From the NCBI GenBank assembly GCA_038527215.1, contig JBCBGC010000150.1, forward strand, positions 1 through 19,618: 19,618 nt of DNA. Reading direction: 5' to 3'. Position numbers and translations under genes: made by a program. Below the pieces are notes generated by a model. The model worked only from the letters and a program-made list of their open reading frames with translations, ran no database searches and was not told the origin of the DNA. Source of the DNA: JAWPMV01 sp038527215 (lineage in GTDB: Bacteria; Bacteroidota; Bacteroidia; J057). Below, in pieces: positions 7,657 to 15,525 of this stretch (its first letter is position 1; every line of letters starts with the position of its first letter).

Positions 7657-8211
7657 CTATTTACCGCCAGCTTTACCGGCCTTACGTCTGATTTGTTCTC
7701 CTTGGAAACGGATACCTTTCCCTTTGTAGGGCTCTGGTGGTCTGAGGCCCCGGATCTTGGCTGCGATTTGGCCGATCAGTTCTTTGTCGATGCTTCGCAG
7801 GGTGATCAAAGGTGGGGTACCACGCTTGGTTTCTGTTTCAATTTCAATTTCTTCGGGAAGGACCATGATGATGGGGTGAGAAAAACCCAGGGCCAGTTCA
7901 AGAACTTTACCTTTGGCTTCAGCTTTGTACCCTACACCGTTGACTTCCATTTTCTTTTCGTAGCCCTGAGACACGCCGATCACCATATTGTTGATGAGTG
8001 TACGATACAGGCCATGCAGAGACTTATGTCTTTTCTGCTCAGTGGGACGGCTTACGGAAACGGAGCCATCTTCCACTTCTACCTTCATCTCAGGATTTAT
8101 TTGCTGCTTCAGTTCTCCTTTAGGTCCCTTTACGGTAACCACGTTGGCTTTGTCAACGCTCACGGTTACACCGGCTGGGATGGAGATAGGAAGTTTACCA
8201 ATTCTAGACAT
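7657..8211 (-). CDS. rplF: 50S ribosomal protein L6
   Basis: L6 sits near the sarcin-ricin loop and the factor-binding site of the 50S subunit. The 184-aa product has the usual two repeated alpha/beta domains. The first starts MSRIGKLPISIPAGVTV and the second begins about residue 83. The C-terminal signature PPEPYKGKGIRFQGEQIRRK is followed by a Gly/Lys tail. It follows rpsH by 9 nt. Confidence 0.98.
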   Translation of the reverse strand: MSRIGKLPISIPAGVTVSVDKANVVTVKGPKGELKQQINPEMKVEVEDGSVSVSRPTEQKRHKSLHGLYRTLINNMVIGVSQGYEKKMEVNGVGYKAEAKGKVLELALGFSHPIIMVLPEEIEIETETKRGTPPLITLRSIDKELIGQIAAKIRGLRPPEPYKGKGIRFQGEQIRRKAGKAGGK

Positions 8212-8220
8212 GGTGTTCTC

Positions 8221-8619
8221 TTAATAAACGTAACACAAGATTTCACCCCCGACATTTGCCGCTTTGGCCTGCTTGCCAGTCATCACACCATTGGGGGTAG
8301 ATACGATTGCCACTCCAAGTCCATTGAGAACTCTGGGAATAGCTTTCACCTTGGCGTACTTACGCAATCCAGGCTTGCTGACCCGCTGCAACCGAGAAAT
8401 CGCCGGCTGACGAGTTGCTTTGTCGTATTTCAAAGCGATTTTGATACTACCTTGTGGCCCTTCATCCACAAACTTAAACTTCCGGATAAACCCCTGATCG
8501 TGGAGCACCTTGGTGATCTCCTTTTTGAGGTTAGAGGCAGGAATATCTACCACTTTGTGTCCGGACGCCTGAGCGTTGCGGATACGGGTTAGGTAATCTG
8601 AAATAGGATCTGTATACAT
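8221..8619 (-). CDS. rpsH: 30S ribosomal protein S8
   Basis: S8 is a primary binder of the 16S rRNA central domain. The 132-aa product starts MYTDPISDYLTRIRNAQ and keeps the C-terminal signature GLGVAIVSTPNGVMTGKQA with the GGEILCYVY end. In E. coli S8 represses the spc operon by binding near rplE; I saw no obvious S8-like mimic in the 4-nt gap upstream of rplE. It begins 1 nt after the rpsN stop codon. Confidence 0.98.
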   Translation of the reverse strand: MYTDPISDYLTRIRNAQASGHKVVDIPASNLKKEITKVLHDQGFIRKFKFVDEGPQGSIKIALKYDKATRQPAISRLQRVSKPGLRKYAKVKAIPRVLNGLGVAIVSTPNGVMTGKQAKAANVGGEILCYVY

Positions 8620-8620
8620 A

Positions 8621-8890
8621 TTACCAACTCGTTTTCTTTACACCGGGGATCTTACCCTGGAGTGCTAATTCACGAAATTTAATCCTCGAAATTCCAAATC
8701 TTCTGATATAGCCTCTTGGCCTTCCAGTGATTTTGCAACGGTTTTTCAGACGAACCGGAGAGGAGTTTCTAGGCAAAAGGGCTAGGGCCTGATAATTGCC
8801 ATCTTCTTTGAGGCGGCGACGCTTTTCAGCATACTGAGCCACCATCTTTTCTCTCTTGGCTTGCCTGGCTATAATGGATTTCTTAGACAT
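8621..8890 (-). CDS. rpsN: 30S ribosomal protein S14, zinc-free long form
   Basis: S14 lies in the 30S head close to S3, S10 and S19. The 89-aa length and the lack of paired CxxC motifs (the only Cys is in LKNRCKITGRPRG) identify the long zinc-independent form. The signature GRPRGYIRRFGISRIKFRE is complete. It sits 5 nt after rplE and 1 nt before rpsH in the normal spc order. Confidence 0.98.
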   Translation of the reverse strand: MSKKSIIARQAKREKMVAQYAEKRRRLKEDGNYQALALLPRNSSPVRLKNRCKITGRPRGYIRRFGISRIKFRELALQGKIPGVKKTSW

Positions 8891-8895
8891 ATCCT

Positions 8896-9459
8896 TTATG
8901 CTTTGTTCTGCATACCTTGATAAGGCATACCAAATGATTTCAACAATTCAAGTGCTTCCTCATCAGTAGGAGCGGAAGTCACAAAGGTGATATCCAGTCC
9001 GTCGATGCGGTTGATTTTATCTACGTCGATTTCAGGGAAGATGATCTGTTCTTTCACGCCCATGGTGAAATTTCCTCTTCCATCAAATCCTTTGGTAGGT
9101 ATCCCTCTGAAGTCCCTTACCCGAGGCAGGGCAACGTTGATGAGGCGATCGAGAAACTCATACATCCGGGTGCTACGCAGGGTAACTTTGCAACCGATGG
9201 GCATGCCTTCCCGCAGTTTAAAGTTAGAGATACTCTTGCGAGCATAGGTTACGATGGGAGCCTGACCGGAAATCATGGTGAATTCCTGTACAGCGGCGTC
9301 GATCAGCTTTTTGTCTCCCACGGCGTCTCCTACTCCCCGGTTGAGGACAATCTTTTCCAACTTGGGCACCTGCATGACAGAGTCATACTTGAACTGCTTG
9401 AACAAAGCAGGCGCGATTTCCTCTTTATATTTTATGTACAATCTGGGATTGTTGGCCAT
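8896..9459 (-). CDS. rplE: 50S ribosomal protein L5
   Basis: L5 carries 5S rRNA into the central protuberance and touches S13 in a subunit bridge. The 187-aa product has the N-terminal KLEKIVLNRGVGDA motif, the central KLREGMPIGCKVTLR loop and the C-terminal FPEIDVDKINRIDGLDITFV strand. Length and order are typical. It begins 4 nt after the rplX stop, so tight coupling is likely. Confidence 0.98.
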   Translation of the reverse strand: MANNPRLYIKYKEEIAPALFKQFKYDSVMQVPKLEKIVLNRGVGDAVGDKKLIDAAVQEFTMISGQAPIVTYARKSISNFKLREGMPIGCKVTLRSTRMYEFLDRLINVALPRVRDFRGIPTKGFDGRGNFTMGVKEQIIFPEIDVDKINRIDGLDITFVTSAPTDEEALELLKSFGMPYQGMQNKA

Positions 9460-9463
9460 GATG

Positions 9464-9790
9464 TTACTTGATTATTTCTCCACTTTTCTTAGATACCCGA
9501 ACCCATCCTTTGCCACCTTCGTTCCGTACCCGGCCAACCCGGGTAGGCTCTTTGGTGCTGGGATCTATCAGCATCAGGTTTGAAATATGAATGGAAGCTT
9601 CCTGTTCAATGATACCTCCATTTGGATACTGCTGAGAGGGGCGCTGGGCTTTGCGTACGAGGTTGATCCCTTCCACGATGGCCCGGTTAGTGTTTGGAAA
9701 AATCACGCGCACTTTTCCTTCTTCGCCTCGGTTTTTGCCGGACAAAACTCTCACGGTATCCCCTTGTTTTATATGCAGTTTTCTAGACAT
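9464..9790 (-). CDS. rplX: 50S ribosomal protein L24
   Basis: L24 is an early assembly initiator of the 50S subunit located near the tunnel exit. The 108-aa product has an N-terminal KOW motif (about residues 8-30, KQGDTVRVLSGKNRGEEGKV), the segment NTNRAIVEGINLVRKAQRP and the C-terminal TRVGRVRNEGGKGWVRV. It is 46 nt after rplN and 4 nt before rplE. Confidence 0.98.
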   Translation of the reverse strand: MSRKLHIKQGDTVRVLSGKNRGEEGKVRVIFPNTNRAIVEGINLVRKAQRPSQQYPNGGIIEQEASIHISNLMLIDPSTKEPTRVGRVRNEGGKGWVRVSKKSGEIIK

Positions 9791-9836
9791 TGCTGCGAAT
9801 ATTTAACTTTTTCTTGATCGAATCTGCCGGATTGAT

Positions 9837-10205
9837 TTAGAGTACCTCTGGGGCCAGAGAAACAATTTTCATATACCCTTTTTCGCGAAGCTCCCTGGCA
9901 ACCGGTCCAAAGATCCGGGTTCCTCTGGGACCACCATCATTGGCGAGTACTACGGCAGCGTTGTCATCAAAGCGGATGTAAGATCCGTCTTTACGTCTAC
10001 GCTCTTTGCGGGTACGCACGATCACGGCTTTGACGACATCCCCTTTTTTTACGTTGGCGGAGGGATCAGCCGCTTTTACAGAAGCAACGATCGTATCGCC
10101 AATGCGGGCATATCTGCGTCGGGTACCCCCGAGGACGCGGATGCAAAGCAGTTCTTTGGCTCCGCTGTTATCTGCAACTTTAACTCTACTTTCCTGTTGG
10201 ATCAT
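9837..10205 (-). CDS. rplN: 50S ribosomal protein L14
   Basis: L14 lies on the subunit interface and forms bridge contacts with 16S rRNA; it is also the docking site of the silencing factor RsfS in other bacteria. The 122-aa product is full length. It starts MIQQESRVKVADNSGAKE and has the signature KGDVVKAVIVRTRKERRRKDG with the C-terminal GTRIFGPVARELREKGYMKI. It opens the spc block, 21 nt after rpsQ with no break that suggests a separate operon. Confidence 0.98.
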   Translation of the reverse strand: MIQQESRVKVADNSGAKELLCIRVLGGTRRRYARIGDTIVASVKAADPSANVKKGDVVKAVIVRTRKERRRKDGSYIRFDDNAAVVLANDGGPRGTRIFGPVARELREKGYMKIVSLAPEVL

Positions 10206-10226
10206 GGCACTTGCCTTTTAACTATC

Positions 10227-10496
10227 CTACTTAGCTTTTTCGATGATTTCTATCAGACGCCACCGCTTGCTTTTGCTGAGGGGGCGGGTCTCCATAATGC
10301 GCACGGTATCTCCGATTCCGCATTCGTTCTGCTCATCGTGGGCCATGAAGCGGGAAGTCTTTTTCACAAACTTTCCGTACACGGGGTGCTTCACACGCCG
10401 CTCGACAGAAACTACGATCGACTTTTCCATTTTGTCAGAAACGACTTTGCCGATCCGTATTTTTCTTAAATTTCTTATGCTTGTGGATTCACTCAT
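10227..10496 (-). CDS. rpsQ: 30S ribosomal protein S17
   Basis: S17 is an OB-fold protein that binds helices of the 16S 5' domain. The 89-aa product shows the core RKIRIGKVVSDKMEKSIVV, the loop RRVKHPVYGKFVKKTSRF and the signature GDTVRIMETRPLSKSKRWRL. An AGGAG stretch lies only 2-3 nt before the ATG, which is probably too close to serve as a normal ribosome-binding site. It follows rpmC by 5 nt. Confidence 0.98.
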   Translation of the reverse strand: MSESTSIRNLRKIRIGKVVSDKMEKSIVVSVERRVKHPVYGKFVKKTSRFMAHDEQNECGIGDTVRIMETRPLSKSKRWRLIEIIEKAK

Positions 10497-10501
10497 GACT
10501 C

Positions 10502-10708
10502 CTACTGATTATCTTGTTCTGCCAATTGACGTTCCTGAAGGATCGTTTTTAAACGCGCGATAGTTTTACGGGCATCCTGAATCTCGCTGGGAGATTCAAT
10601 GGCCGAAACTGCGTGATTGAGTCTGAGCCGCAGCAGGGTATCACTCACGTCTTTGATACGTGCCTGAATTTCGGCGGTAGTCAGATCTCTGATTTCCTTG
10701 GCCTTCAT
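10502..10708 (-). CDS. rpmC: 50S ribosomal protein L29
   Basis: L29 is a small helical protein at the tunnel exit, next to L23, where trigger factor and SRP dock. The 68-aa product is two antiparallel helices, with MKAKEIRDLTTAEIQARIKD and the conserved LRLRLNHAVSAIESPSEI-type region, then DARKTIARLKTILQER. AAGGA lies about 7 nt before the ATG. It is 4 nt after rplP and 5 nt before rpsQ. Confidence 0.97.
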   Translation of the reverse strand: MKAKEIRDLTTAEIQARIKDVSDTLLRLRLNHAVSAIESPSEIQDARKTIARLKTILQERQLAEQDNQ

Positions 10709-10712
10709 TTCT

Positions 10713-11132
10713 TTATCCTTGTAAGTCTCTTCTAATCACAAACTTGGTCTTGACGGGCAGTTTGTTAGCTGCCAAACGCAGAGCTTCGCGGGATACCTCT
10801 TCAGATACGCCATCCAGCTCGAAAATGATGGTACCAGGCTTGACTACAGCGGCCCAGTATTCGGGGTTACCTTTTCCCTTACCCATCCGAACCTCAGCAG
10901 GCTTCTTGGTGATGGATTTTGCGGGGAAAATTCGGATCCAGACATTTCCTTCCCTTTTCATGGCACGAGAAATGGTCTGACGACAGGCCTCAATCTGGCG
11001 AGAGGTGATATAGGAACTCTCCATAGATTTCAGACCGTAAGAGCCAAATGCTATCTCAGAGCCACGTCCGGCGTTTCCTTTCATCCGCCCTTTCTGGACC
11101 TTGCGATATTTTACTTTTTTCGGTTGTAGCAT
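10713..11132 (-). CDS. rplP: 50S ribosomal protein L16
   Basis: L16 organises the A-site and 5S contacts in the 50S subunit and is assembled late. The 139-aa product opens MLQPKKVKYRKVQKGRMKG and contains FGSYGLKSMESSYITSRQIE. It keeps the signature VRMGKGKGNPEYW, in which Arg82 corresponds to the Arg81 hydroxylated by the E. coli oxygenase RoxA. It follows rpsC by 29 nt and precedes rpmC by 4 nt. Confidence 0.98.
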   Translation of the reverse strand: MLQPKKVKYRKVQKGRMKGNAGRGSEIAFGSYGLKSMESSYITSRQIEACRQTISRAMKREGNVWIRIFPAKSITKKPAEVRMGKGKGNPEYWAAVVKPGTIIFELDGVSEEVSREALRLAANKLPVKTKFVIRRDLQG

Positions 11133-11161
11133 TGGTGCTAAGGTTACTTAGTTCTAGCCTA

Positions 11162-11863
11162 CTATCTTCTTTTCTTGCGGTTTCCTCCGCCACCACCGCG
11201 TTTGCGATCGGTCTGGACGTTCGGAGAAAGGTCAACTTTACCGAAGATTTCTTTTTTGAAAATCCAGACTTTCACTCCGATCACTCCGTAGATGGTATGT
11301 GCTTCTACCAAAGCGTAGTCGATGTCTGCCCGGAGGGTCTGCAAAGGAATCCGTCCCTGCTTGTACTGTTCAGTACGCGCCATTTCAGATCCACCCAAAC
11401 GTCCTGAGGCCATGATTTTGCATCCCTGGGCACCAGCTCTCATGGTAGAGGCGAGGGAAGATTTCATTGCTCTCCGGAAAGAAACCCGTCCTTCGAGCTG
11501 CTGAGCAACCTGCTGAGCGACGAGGGTAGCGTCAAGTTCCGGACGCTTGATTTCGAAAATATTGATCTGGACGTCTTTGCCCGTGATCTTTCTAATCTCC
11601 TCACGGAGCTTGTCTACTTCTTTGCCACCTTTACCAATCACGATACCTGGTCGAGAGGTGTGGATAGTAATGGTGATTTTGCGCAAGGTACGCTCGATCA
11701 CAATTTTTGCGATTCCACCACGGGGAATCCTGGTAGTGAGATAGGCACGGATCTGATCGTCTTCGATCAACTTAGCGGAAAAATCCTTGCCACCAAACCA
11801 GTTGGATTCCCAACCTTTGATGATGCCTAACCTGAGTCCGATAGGATGAGTCTTCTGTCCCAA
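11162..11863 (-). CDS. rpsC: 30S ribosomal protein S3
   Basis: S3 forms the mRNA entry channel and takes part in the ribosomal helicase activity. The 233-aa product has the type-II KH domain with its GxxG loop at VIGKGGKEV (75-83). The C-terminal domain carries Arg130, Arg131 and Lys134 (SFRRAMKSS), equivalent to the entry-channel basic residues of E. coli. It ends in a Gly/Arg/Lys-rich tail (from about 220). It is 17 nt after rplV. Confidence 0.98.
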   Translation of the reverse strand: MGQKTHPIGLRLGIIKGWESNWFGGKDFSAKLIEDDQIRAYLTTRIPRGGIAKIVIERTLRKITITIHTSRPGIVIGKGGKEVDKLREEIRKITGKDVQINIFEIKRPELDATLVAQQVAQQLEGRVSFRRAMKSSLASTMRAGAQGCKIMASGRLGGSEMARTEQYKQGRIPLQTLRADIDYALVEAHTIYGVIGVKVWIFKKEIFGKVDLSPNVQTDRKRGGGGGNRKKRR

Positions 11864-11880
11864 TTTCCTTTATGTTTAGG

Positions 11881-12348
11881 TTATTCTTCGTCTGCTTCTG
11901 GAATACTGTCGATTACCAGGGTAATATGACAGTAGCGCTTTCTAATCAGGTGTGCGCGACCTTGGGGAGCGGGGCGAAGGCGTTTGAGCATTCTGGCTCC
12001 GTTAACGTATGCTTCTTTTACATAGTGTGTCCCCACATCGACGCGCTCGTCTTCGAATTTTTCCTCGTAGCTGGTGATGGCTGACTGAAGCAGTCTCAGT
12101 ACAGCTGGTGCAGCAGCTTTGGGCGTGAATTTGAGGACGTTCATCGCGTCAAACACTTCCCGGTTACGGATTTGGTCGACAATCAGTCTCGCCTTACGAG
12201 CGGAAGAGCGGAAGTTGGTCAGGGTAACCTGACAGGTTTCTTCTCTTTGCTCACGCAGGGCTTGCGCGTAGGCAGACTTTCGCTTGGGTTCCTTAGGAAT
12301 GCCCGCCGCGATCTTTTCTTTCCGGGTCATTTTTACCTGTTCTGCCAT
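11881..12348 (-). CDS. rplV: 50S ribosomal protein L22 with N-terminal extension
   Basis: L22 spans the 50S subunit and its hairpin loop lines the exit-tunnel constriction. The family core starts at about residue 43 (FRSSARKARLIVDQIR) and carries the hairpin region ARMLKRLRPAPQGRAHLIRK. Before it lies a charged extension of roughly 40 residues. An upstream ATG at 12417 would give 178 aa but would overlap rpsS by 65 nt. I chose the ATG at 12348 (MAEQVKMTRKEK, 155 aa), which begins 4 nt after the rpsS stop. The core is certain; the start is likely. Confidence 0.93.
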   Translation of the reverse strand: MAEQVKMTRKEKIAAGIPKEPKRKSAYAQALREQREETCQVTLTNFRSSARKARLIVDQIRNREVFDAMNVLKFTPKAAAPAVLRLLQSAITSYEEKFEDERVDVGTHYVKEAYVNGARMLKRLRPAPQGRAHLIRKRYCHITLVIDSIPEADEE

Positions 12349-12352
12349 CGTT

Positions 12353-12631
12353 CTATCTTCTTTTGTCTTTACGGTTACCTGCGTGTCCTCTGAAGTTACG
12401 GGTGGGAGCAAACTCACCGAGCTTGTGTCCTACCATGTTTTCAGTGATATACACAGGGATGTGTTGACGTCCATTATGTACGGCAATAGTGTGGCCCACA
12501 AAATCAGGAGAGATCATGGATCTTCTGGCCCAGGTCTTGATTAAGCGCTTCTGACCGGAGTCATTCATGCGCATGACCTTTCTCTCGAGTTTTGGATCTA
12601 TAAAGGGTCCTTTTTTAAGCGATCTAGCCAT
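12353..12631 (-). CDS. rpsS: 30S ribosomal protein S19
   Basis: S19 is a 30S head protein that contacts A-site tRNA and forms a bridge with the central protuberance. The 92-aa product starts MARSLKKGPFIDPKLERK, contains RRSMISPDFVGHTIAVHNG and ends with the signature TENMVGHKLGEFAPTRNFRG followed by a basic tail. AAGGAAA lies about 11 nt before the start. It follows rplB by 38 nt. Confidence 0.98.
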   Translation of the reverse strand: MARSLKKGPFIDPKLERKVMRMNDSGQKRLIKTWARRSMISPDFVGHTIAVHNGRQHIPVYITENMVGHKLGEFAPTRNFRGHAGNRKDKRR

Positions 12632-12669
12632 AATTCTTTTTTTTCCTTTCGGTGAAACCGAATCAGGGA

Positions 12670-13497
12670 TTATTTACGCTTCTTTCTACTGATGATCATG
12701 CGATTAGAAGCCTTCTTCTTATCTCTGGTTTTGAAACCTTTGGCGGGCAATCCGTTGCGGTTCCGTGGGTGTCCTCCGGAGGAGCGACCTTCGCCACCAC
12801 CCATTGGGTGATCGACAGGGTTCATCGCTACCCCTCTGGTGCGAGGGCGCTTGCCTAACCAGCGGTTACGACCAGCTTTACCGATCTGGATGTTCTGGTG
12901 TTCGGCGTTTCCGACGCTACCGATGGTAGCCATACACTCCGCCAGGACCATACGGGTCTCACCAGAAGGCATCTTCAAGATGGCATATTTGCCGTCTTTG
13001 GCGTTGAGCTGGGCATAAGAGCCGGCGCTTCTGGCCATGATTCCCCCTCTTCCAGGATGCAGTTCGATATTGTGGACAAAAGTACCCATGGGGATGTTTT
13101 TGAGCTTCATGGCATTTCCGATAGCCGGCTCAACGTTTTCTCCAGAGATGACAGTCTGTCCAATCTGTAATTTATCAGCAGCGAGGATGTAGCGTTTTTC
13201 GCCATCAGCATAGAACAGCAGGGCAATGCGCGCGGTACGGTTCGGATCGTACTCGATGGCTTTTACCGTGGCTGGAATGCCGAATTTATCCCGCTTAAAG
13301 TCTACGATACGGTAACGGCGCTTATGTCCACCTCCACGCTGACGCATGGTGATTCTACCGCTACGGTTTCTTCCTCCAAAACTTTTTACCGGTGCAGTCA
13401 AGCTCTTCTCGGGGGTTGACTTGGTAATGTTCGCAAAGTCAGAGACTGAGCGCTGCCGCATGGCGGGGGTTACCGGTTTTAATTTTCTAATTCCCAT
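12670..13497 (-). CDS. rplB: 50S ribosomal protein L2
   Basis: L2 is a core 23S binder needed for subunit association and peptidyl-transferase integrity. The 275-aa product has the OB domain (about 60-130), the SH3-like domain (about 130-200) and the C-terminal extension with VAMNPVDHPMGGGEGRSSGG. That segment holds His230, equivalent to the conserved His229 of E. coli. The basic end (KKKASNRMIISRKKRK) is intact. A 50-nt gap separates it from rplW; no clear hairpin was found there. Confidence 0.98.
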   Translation of the reverse strand: MGIRKLKPVTPAMRQRSVSDFANITKSTPEKSLTAPVKSFGGRNRSGRITMRQRGGGHKRRYRIVDFKRDKFGIPATVKAIEYDPNRTARIALLFYADGEKRYILAADKLQIGQTVISGENVEPAIGNAMKLKNIPMGTFVHNIELHPGRGGIMARSAGSYAQLNAKDGKYAILKMPSGETRMVLAECMATIGSVGNAEHQNIQIGKAGRNRWLGKRPRTRGVAMNPVDHPMGGGEGRSSGGHPRNRNGLPAKGFKTRDKKKASNRMIISRKKRK

Positions 13498-13547
13498 TGT
13501 ATCTATCTTAGGATGATCGAGGCATCAGAGATGATCTCAATCGTTCA

Positions 13548-13844
13548 CTAAATATGCTTATAGAAGTCAATCTCACTTCCCTCTCTGAGGGTGATGATGG
13601 CTTTTTTGAAGTTGGGGGTTTTTCCTTTGATCACCCCTCTTTTGGAGTAGCGAGAGCGAGTCTTTCCCCTGACGATCATAGTGTTGACGTCTTCCACTTC
13701 CACCTCGTACACTCTTTCTACTTCTTTTTTGATCTGCGACTTAGTCGCCTTCATATCAACTTCGAAGCCATATTTCGGCAGCCCACGGTCTACATAACCG
13801 TTGGTTTTTTCTGTAACGATGGGTCGCTTTAATACACTACTCAT
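13548..13844 (-). CDS. rplW: 50S ribosomal protein L23
   Basis: L23 lies at the tunnel exit and is the docking point for trigger factor and SRP. The 98-aa product starts with LKRPIVTEKT and has the family strand PKYGFEVDMKATKSQIKKEVERVY. The basic loop GKTRSRYSKRGVIKGKTPNFKKA follows, and the C-terminal strand includes REGSEIDFY. Length is normal. It is 4 nt after rplD. Confidence 0.98.
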   Translation of the reverse strand: MSSVLKRPIVTEKTNGYVDRGLPKYGFEVDMKATKSQIKKEVERVYEVEVEDVNTMIVRGKTRSRYSKRGVIKGKTPNFKKAIITLREGSEIDFYKHI

Positions 13845-13848
13845 GTCG

Positions 13849-14481
13849 CTAGTTCGCTAAACGGTTGTTAATCACTTCAACAGCATCCTCAGTAAAGACT
13901 ACAGTCTCAGCATTGAGGATATCATATGTATTCAGGTCTGAAGCGGTGGATACACTCGCCTTAGGCAGATTGCGTCCAGAGAGGTAGATGTTATCACTAC
14001 TTTCTCCCACTACAAACAGAATTTTTTGCTCTCCCAGGTTCAGGCAATCGAGGATGTGCTTGAACTGCTTAGTTTTTGGTGCGTCCATGTCGAAACTTTC
14101 CACTACACGGATCGCTTCTTCATTGGCTTTATGGGTCAGGGCACTTCTTCTGGCTATCGCACGCTCTTTCTTGTTGAGCTTGAAGCTATAGCTGCGCGGT
14201 CTGGGGCCGAAAATTCTACCCCCGTGTCTCCAGACTGGAGACTTACGGTCACCCGCACGGGCGTTACCTGTTCCCTTTTGACGATAAGGCTTCTTGTTGG
14301 TGCCGGTGATTTCTCCCCGCTCTTTAGCCTTGTGTGTACCCTGGCGACGATTGGCCAGGATCAGACGGACATCCTGGTAGATCGCATGATCGTTGGGAGT
14401 CTCCAGAGCGAAAACGGTATCGTTCAGCGTGGCTGTACGGCCGGTTTCTTTTCCTTCTACGGTGTATACTGCTACTTCCAT
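13849..14481 (-). CDS. rplD: 50S ribosomal protein L4
   Basis: L4 reaches into the exit tunnel next to L22 and, in E. coli, represses the S10 operon. The 210-aa product has the extended tunnel loop at about 45-100, with KKPYRQKGTGNARAGDRKSP and FGPRPRSY. The C-terminal Rossmann-like part (about 110-210) is complete. Its ATG overlaps the rplC stop by one base (TAATG), so translation is probably coupled to rplC. The hairpin upstream of rplC could be a site for L4-type autoregulation, but this is only inference. Confidence 0.98.
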   Translation of the reverse strand: MEVAVYTVEGKETGRTATLNDTVFALETPNDHAIYQDVRLILANRRQGTHKAKERGEITGTNKKPYRQKGTGNARAGDRKSPVWRHGGRIFGPRPRSYSFKLNKKERAIARRSALTHKANEEAIRVVESFDMDAPKTKQFKHILDCLNLGEQKILFVVGESSDNIYLSGRNLPKASVSTASDLNTYDILNAETVVFTEDAVEVINNRLAN

Positions 14482-15104
14482 TACTTCTCAACAATAACGT
14501 AAGATCCTTTATGACCAGGAATAGATCCTGAGACAACCAATAAATTCTTTTCAGGGATGACTTTCATCACCTTGAGGTTTTGCACCTTTACTCTTTCGCC
14601 ACCGGTACGACCCCCCATTTTCATGCCTTTGAAAACACGAGAGGGCGTAGAACCTGGTCCCAAAGAACCTGGAGCACGTTCCCGGTTGTGCTGACCGTGT
14701 GTACGGCCCCCTACCCCGGAGAATCCGTGGCGTTTTACAACCCCTTGAAAGCCTTTACCTTTGGAGATCCCCACAATATCAACAAACTCCCCTTCTTCGA
14801 AGATGTCGACATTCACCTCGTCTCCGAGGGTCAGTTCTTCTGCAGAACTGGAGAAGTCAAACTCAACGACCTTTCTTTTGGGCGAAGTGCCAGCGGACTT
14901 AAAGTGTCCCATCATGGCGTTGGAGGTGTTTTTCTCTTTGGCTTCGTCGAAGCCCAATTGCACGGCGCTGTAGCCGTCGGTCTCTTCTGTTTTTACCTGG
15001 GTAACAACATTAGGACCGGCATATATAAGCGTACAGGCAATGTTTCTCCGATCTCCATCGAAGACACTGGTCATCCCTACTTTCTTGCCTATGATTCCAG
15101 CCAT
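14481..15104 (-). CDS. rplC: 50S ribosomal protein L3
   Basis: L3 is a primary 23S binder whose long loop approaches the peptidyl-transferase centre. The 207-aa product starts MAGIIGKKVGMTSVF and carries the loop at about 113-160 (SKGKGFQGVVKRHGFSG, then THGQHNRERAPGSLGPGSTP). The THGQHNR form matches Bacteroidota L3. It is separated from rpsJ by 83 nt that contain a well-formed hairpin, and its stop overlaps the rplD start by one base. Confidence 0.98.
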   Translation of the reverse strand: MAGIIGKKVGMTSVFDGDRRNIACTLIYAGPNVVTQVKTEETDGYSAVQLGFDEAKEKNTSNAMMGHFKSAGTSPKRKVVEFDFSSSAEELTLGDEVNVDIFEEGEFVDIVGISKGKGFQGVVKRHGFSGVGGRTHGQHNRERAPGSLGPGSTPSRVFKGMKMGGRTGGERVKVQNLKVMKVIPEKNLLVVSGSIPGHKGSYVIVEK

Positions 15105-15126
15105 TGCTATTGGTTTTTAGATTACA

Positions 15127-15179
15127 TACCACTCCTGGTCGAACCGCCTTTTTTCGGGTTCGAAGTCCAATTCGTGGTA
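15127..15179 (-). promoter_or_regulatory. Imperfect hairpin in the rpsJ-rplC gap, candidate RNA regulatory element
   Basis: The minus-strand transcript can pair in three coaxial blocks: taccac/gtggta (15127-15132 with 15174-15179), tgg/cca (15136-15138 with 15067+100 series, that is 15167-15169) and tcgaacc/ggttcga (15139-15145 with 15157-15163). This gives 16 bp with small internal loops and an A-rich 11-nt apical loop. It ends 22 nt before the rplC start and is not followed by a T-run, so it is not an intrinsic terminator. Possible roles are ribosomal-protein autoregulation, RNase processing or transcript stability. The base-pairing is seen; the role is inference. Confidence 0.45.
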
Positions 15180-15187
15180 AAGAAAAA

Positions 15188-15493
15188 TTAGACTTTGATT
15201 TCTACATCTACCCCACTGGGCAGTTCCAGCTTCATCAGCACATCCACTGTTTTGGAGCTGGAGCTGAAAATGTCAATCAACCTTTTGTAAGAACTGTACT
15301 CGAACTGCTCCCTTGATTTCTTGTTCACGTGGGGAGAACGGTTCACAGTAACCACTGTGCGCTCAGTCGGCAGGGGAATGGGACCACTTACGATGGCTCC
15401 GGTTCCTTTTACCGTCCGTACGATGCGCTCAGCAGATTTGTCGACCAAATTGTGATCGTACGATTTGAGTTTAATTCTGATCTTCTGGGTCAT
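15188..15493 (-). CDS. rpsJ: 30S ribosomal protein S10 (NusE)
   Basis: S10 is a 30S head protein that also acts as NusE in transcription antitermination with NusB. The 101-aa product begins MTQKIRIKLKSYDHNLVDKS and has the conserved GPIPLPTERTVVTVNRSPHV loop (37-56) followed by KKSREQFE. AAGGAG lies just 2 nt from the ATG, an unusually short spacing. It follows fusA by 32 nt with no tuf in between, which is the Bacteroidota arrangement. Confidence 0.98.
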   Translation of the reverse strand: MTQKIRIKLKSYDHNLVDKSAERIVRTVKGTGAIVSGPIPLPTERTVVTVNRSPHVNKKSREQFEYSSYKRLIDIFSSSSKTVDVLMKLELPSGVDVEIKV

Positions 15494-15525
15494 TGCTCCT
15501 TATATAAGAACTCAGTAGGAAAACC

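Noticed and set aside
7492..8592. 366-codon plus-strand frame opposite rplR, rplF and rpsH
   Set aside because: It spans three certain ribosomal-protein genes in antisense and has no recognisable protein features.
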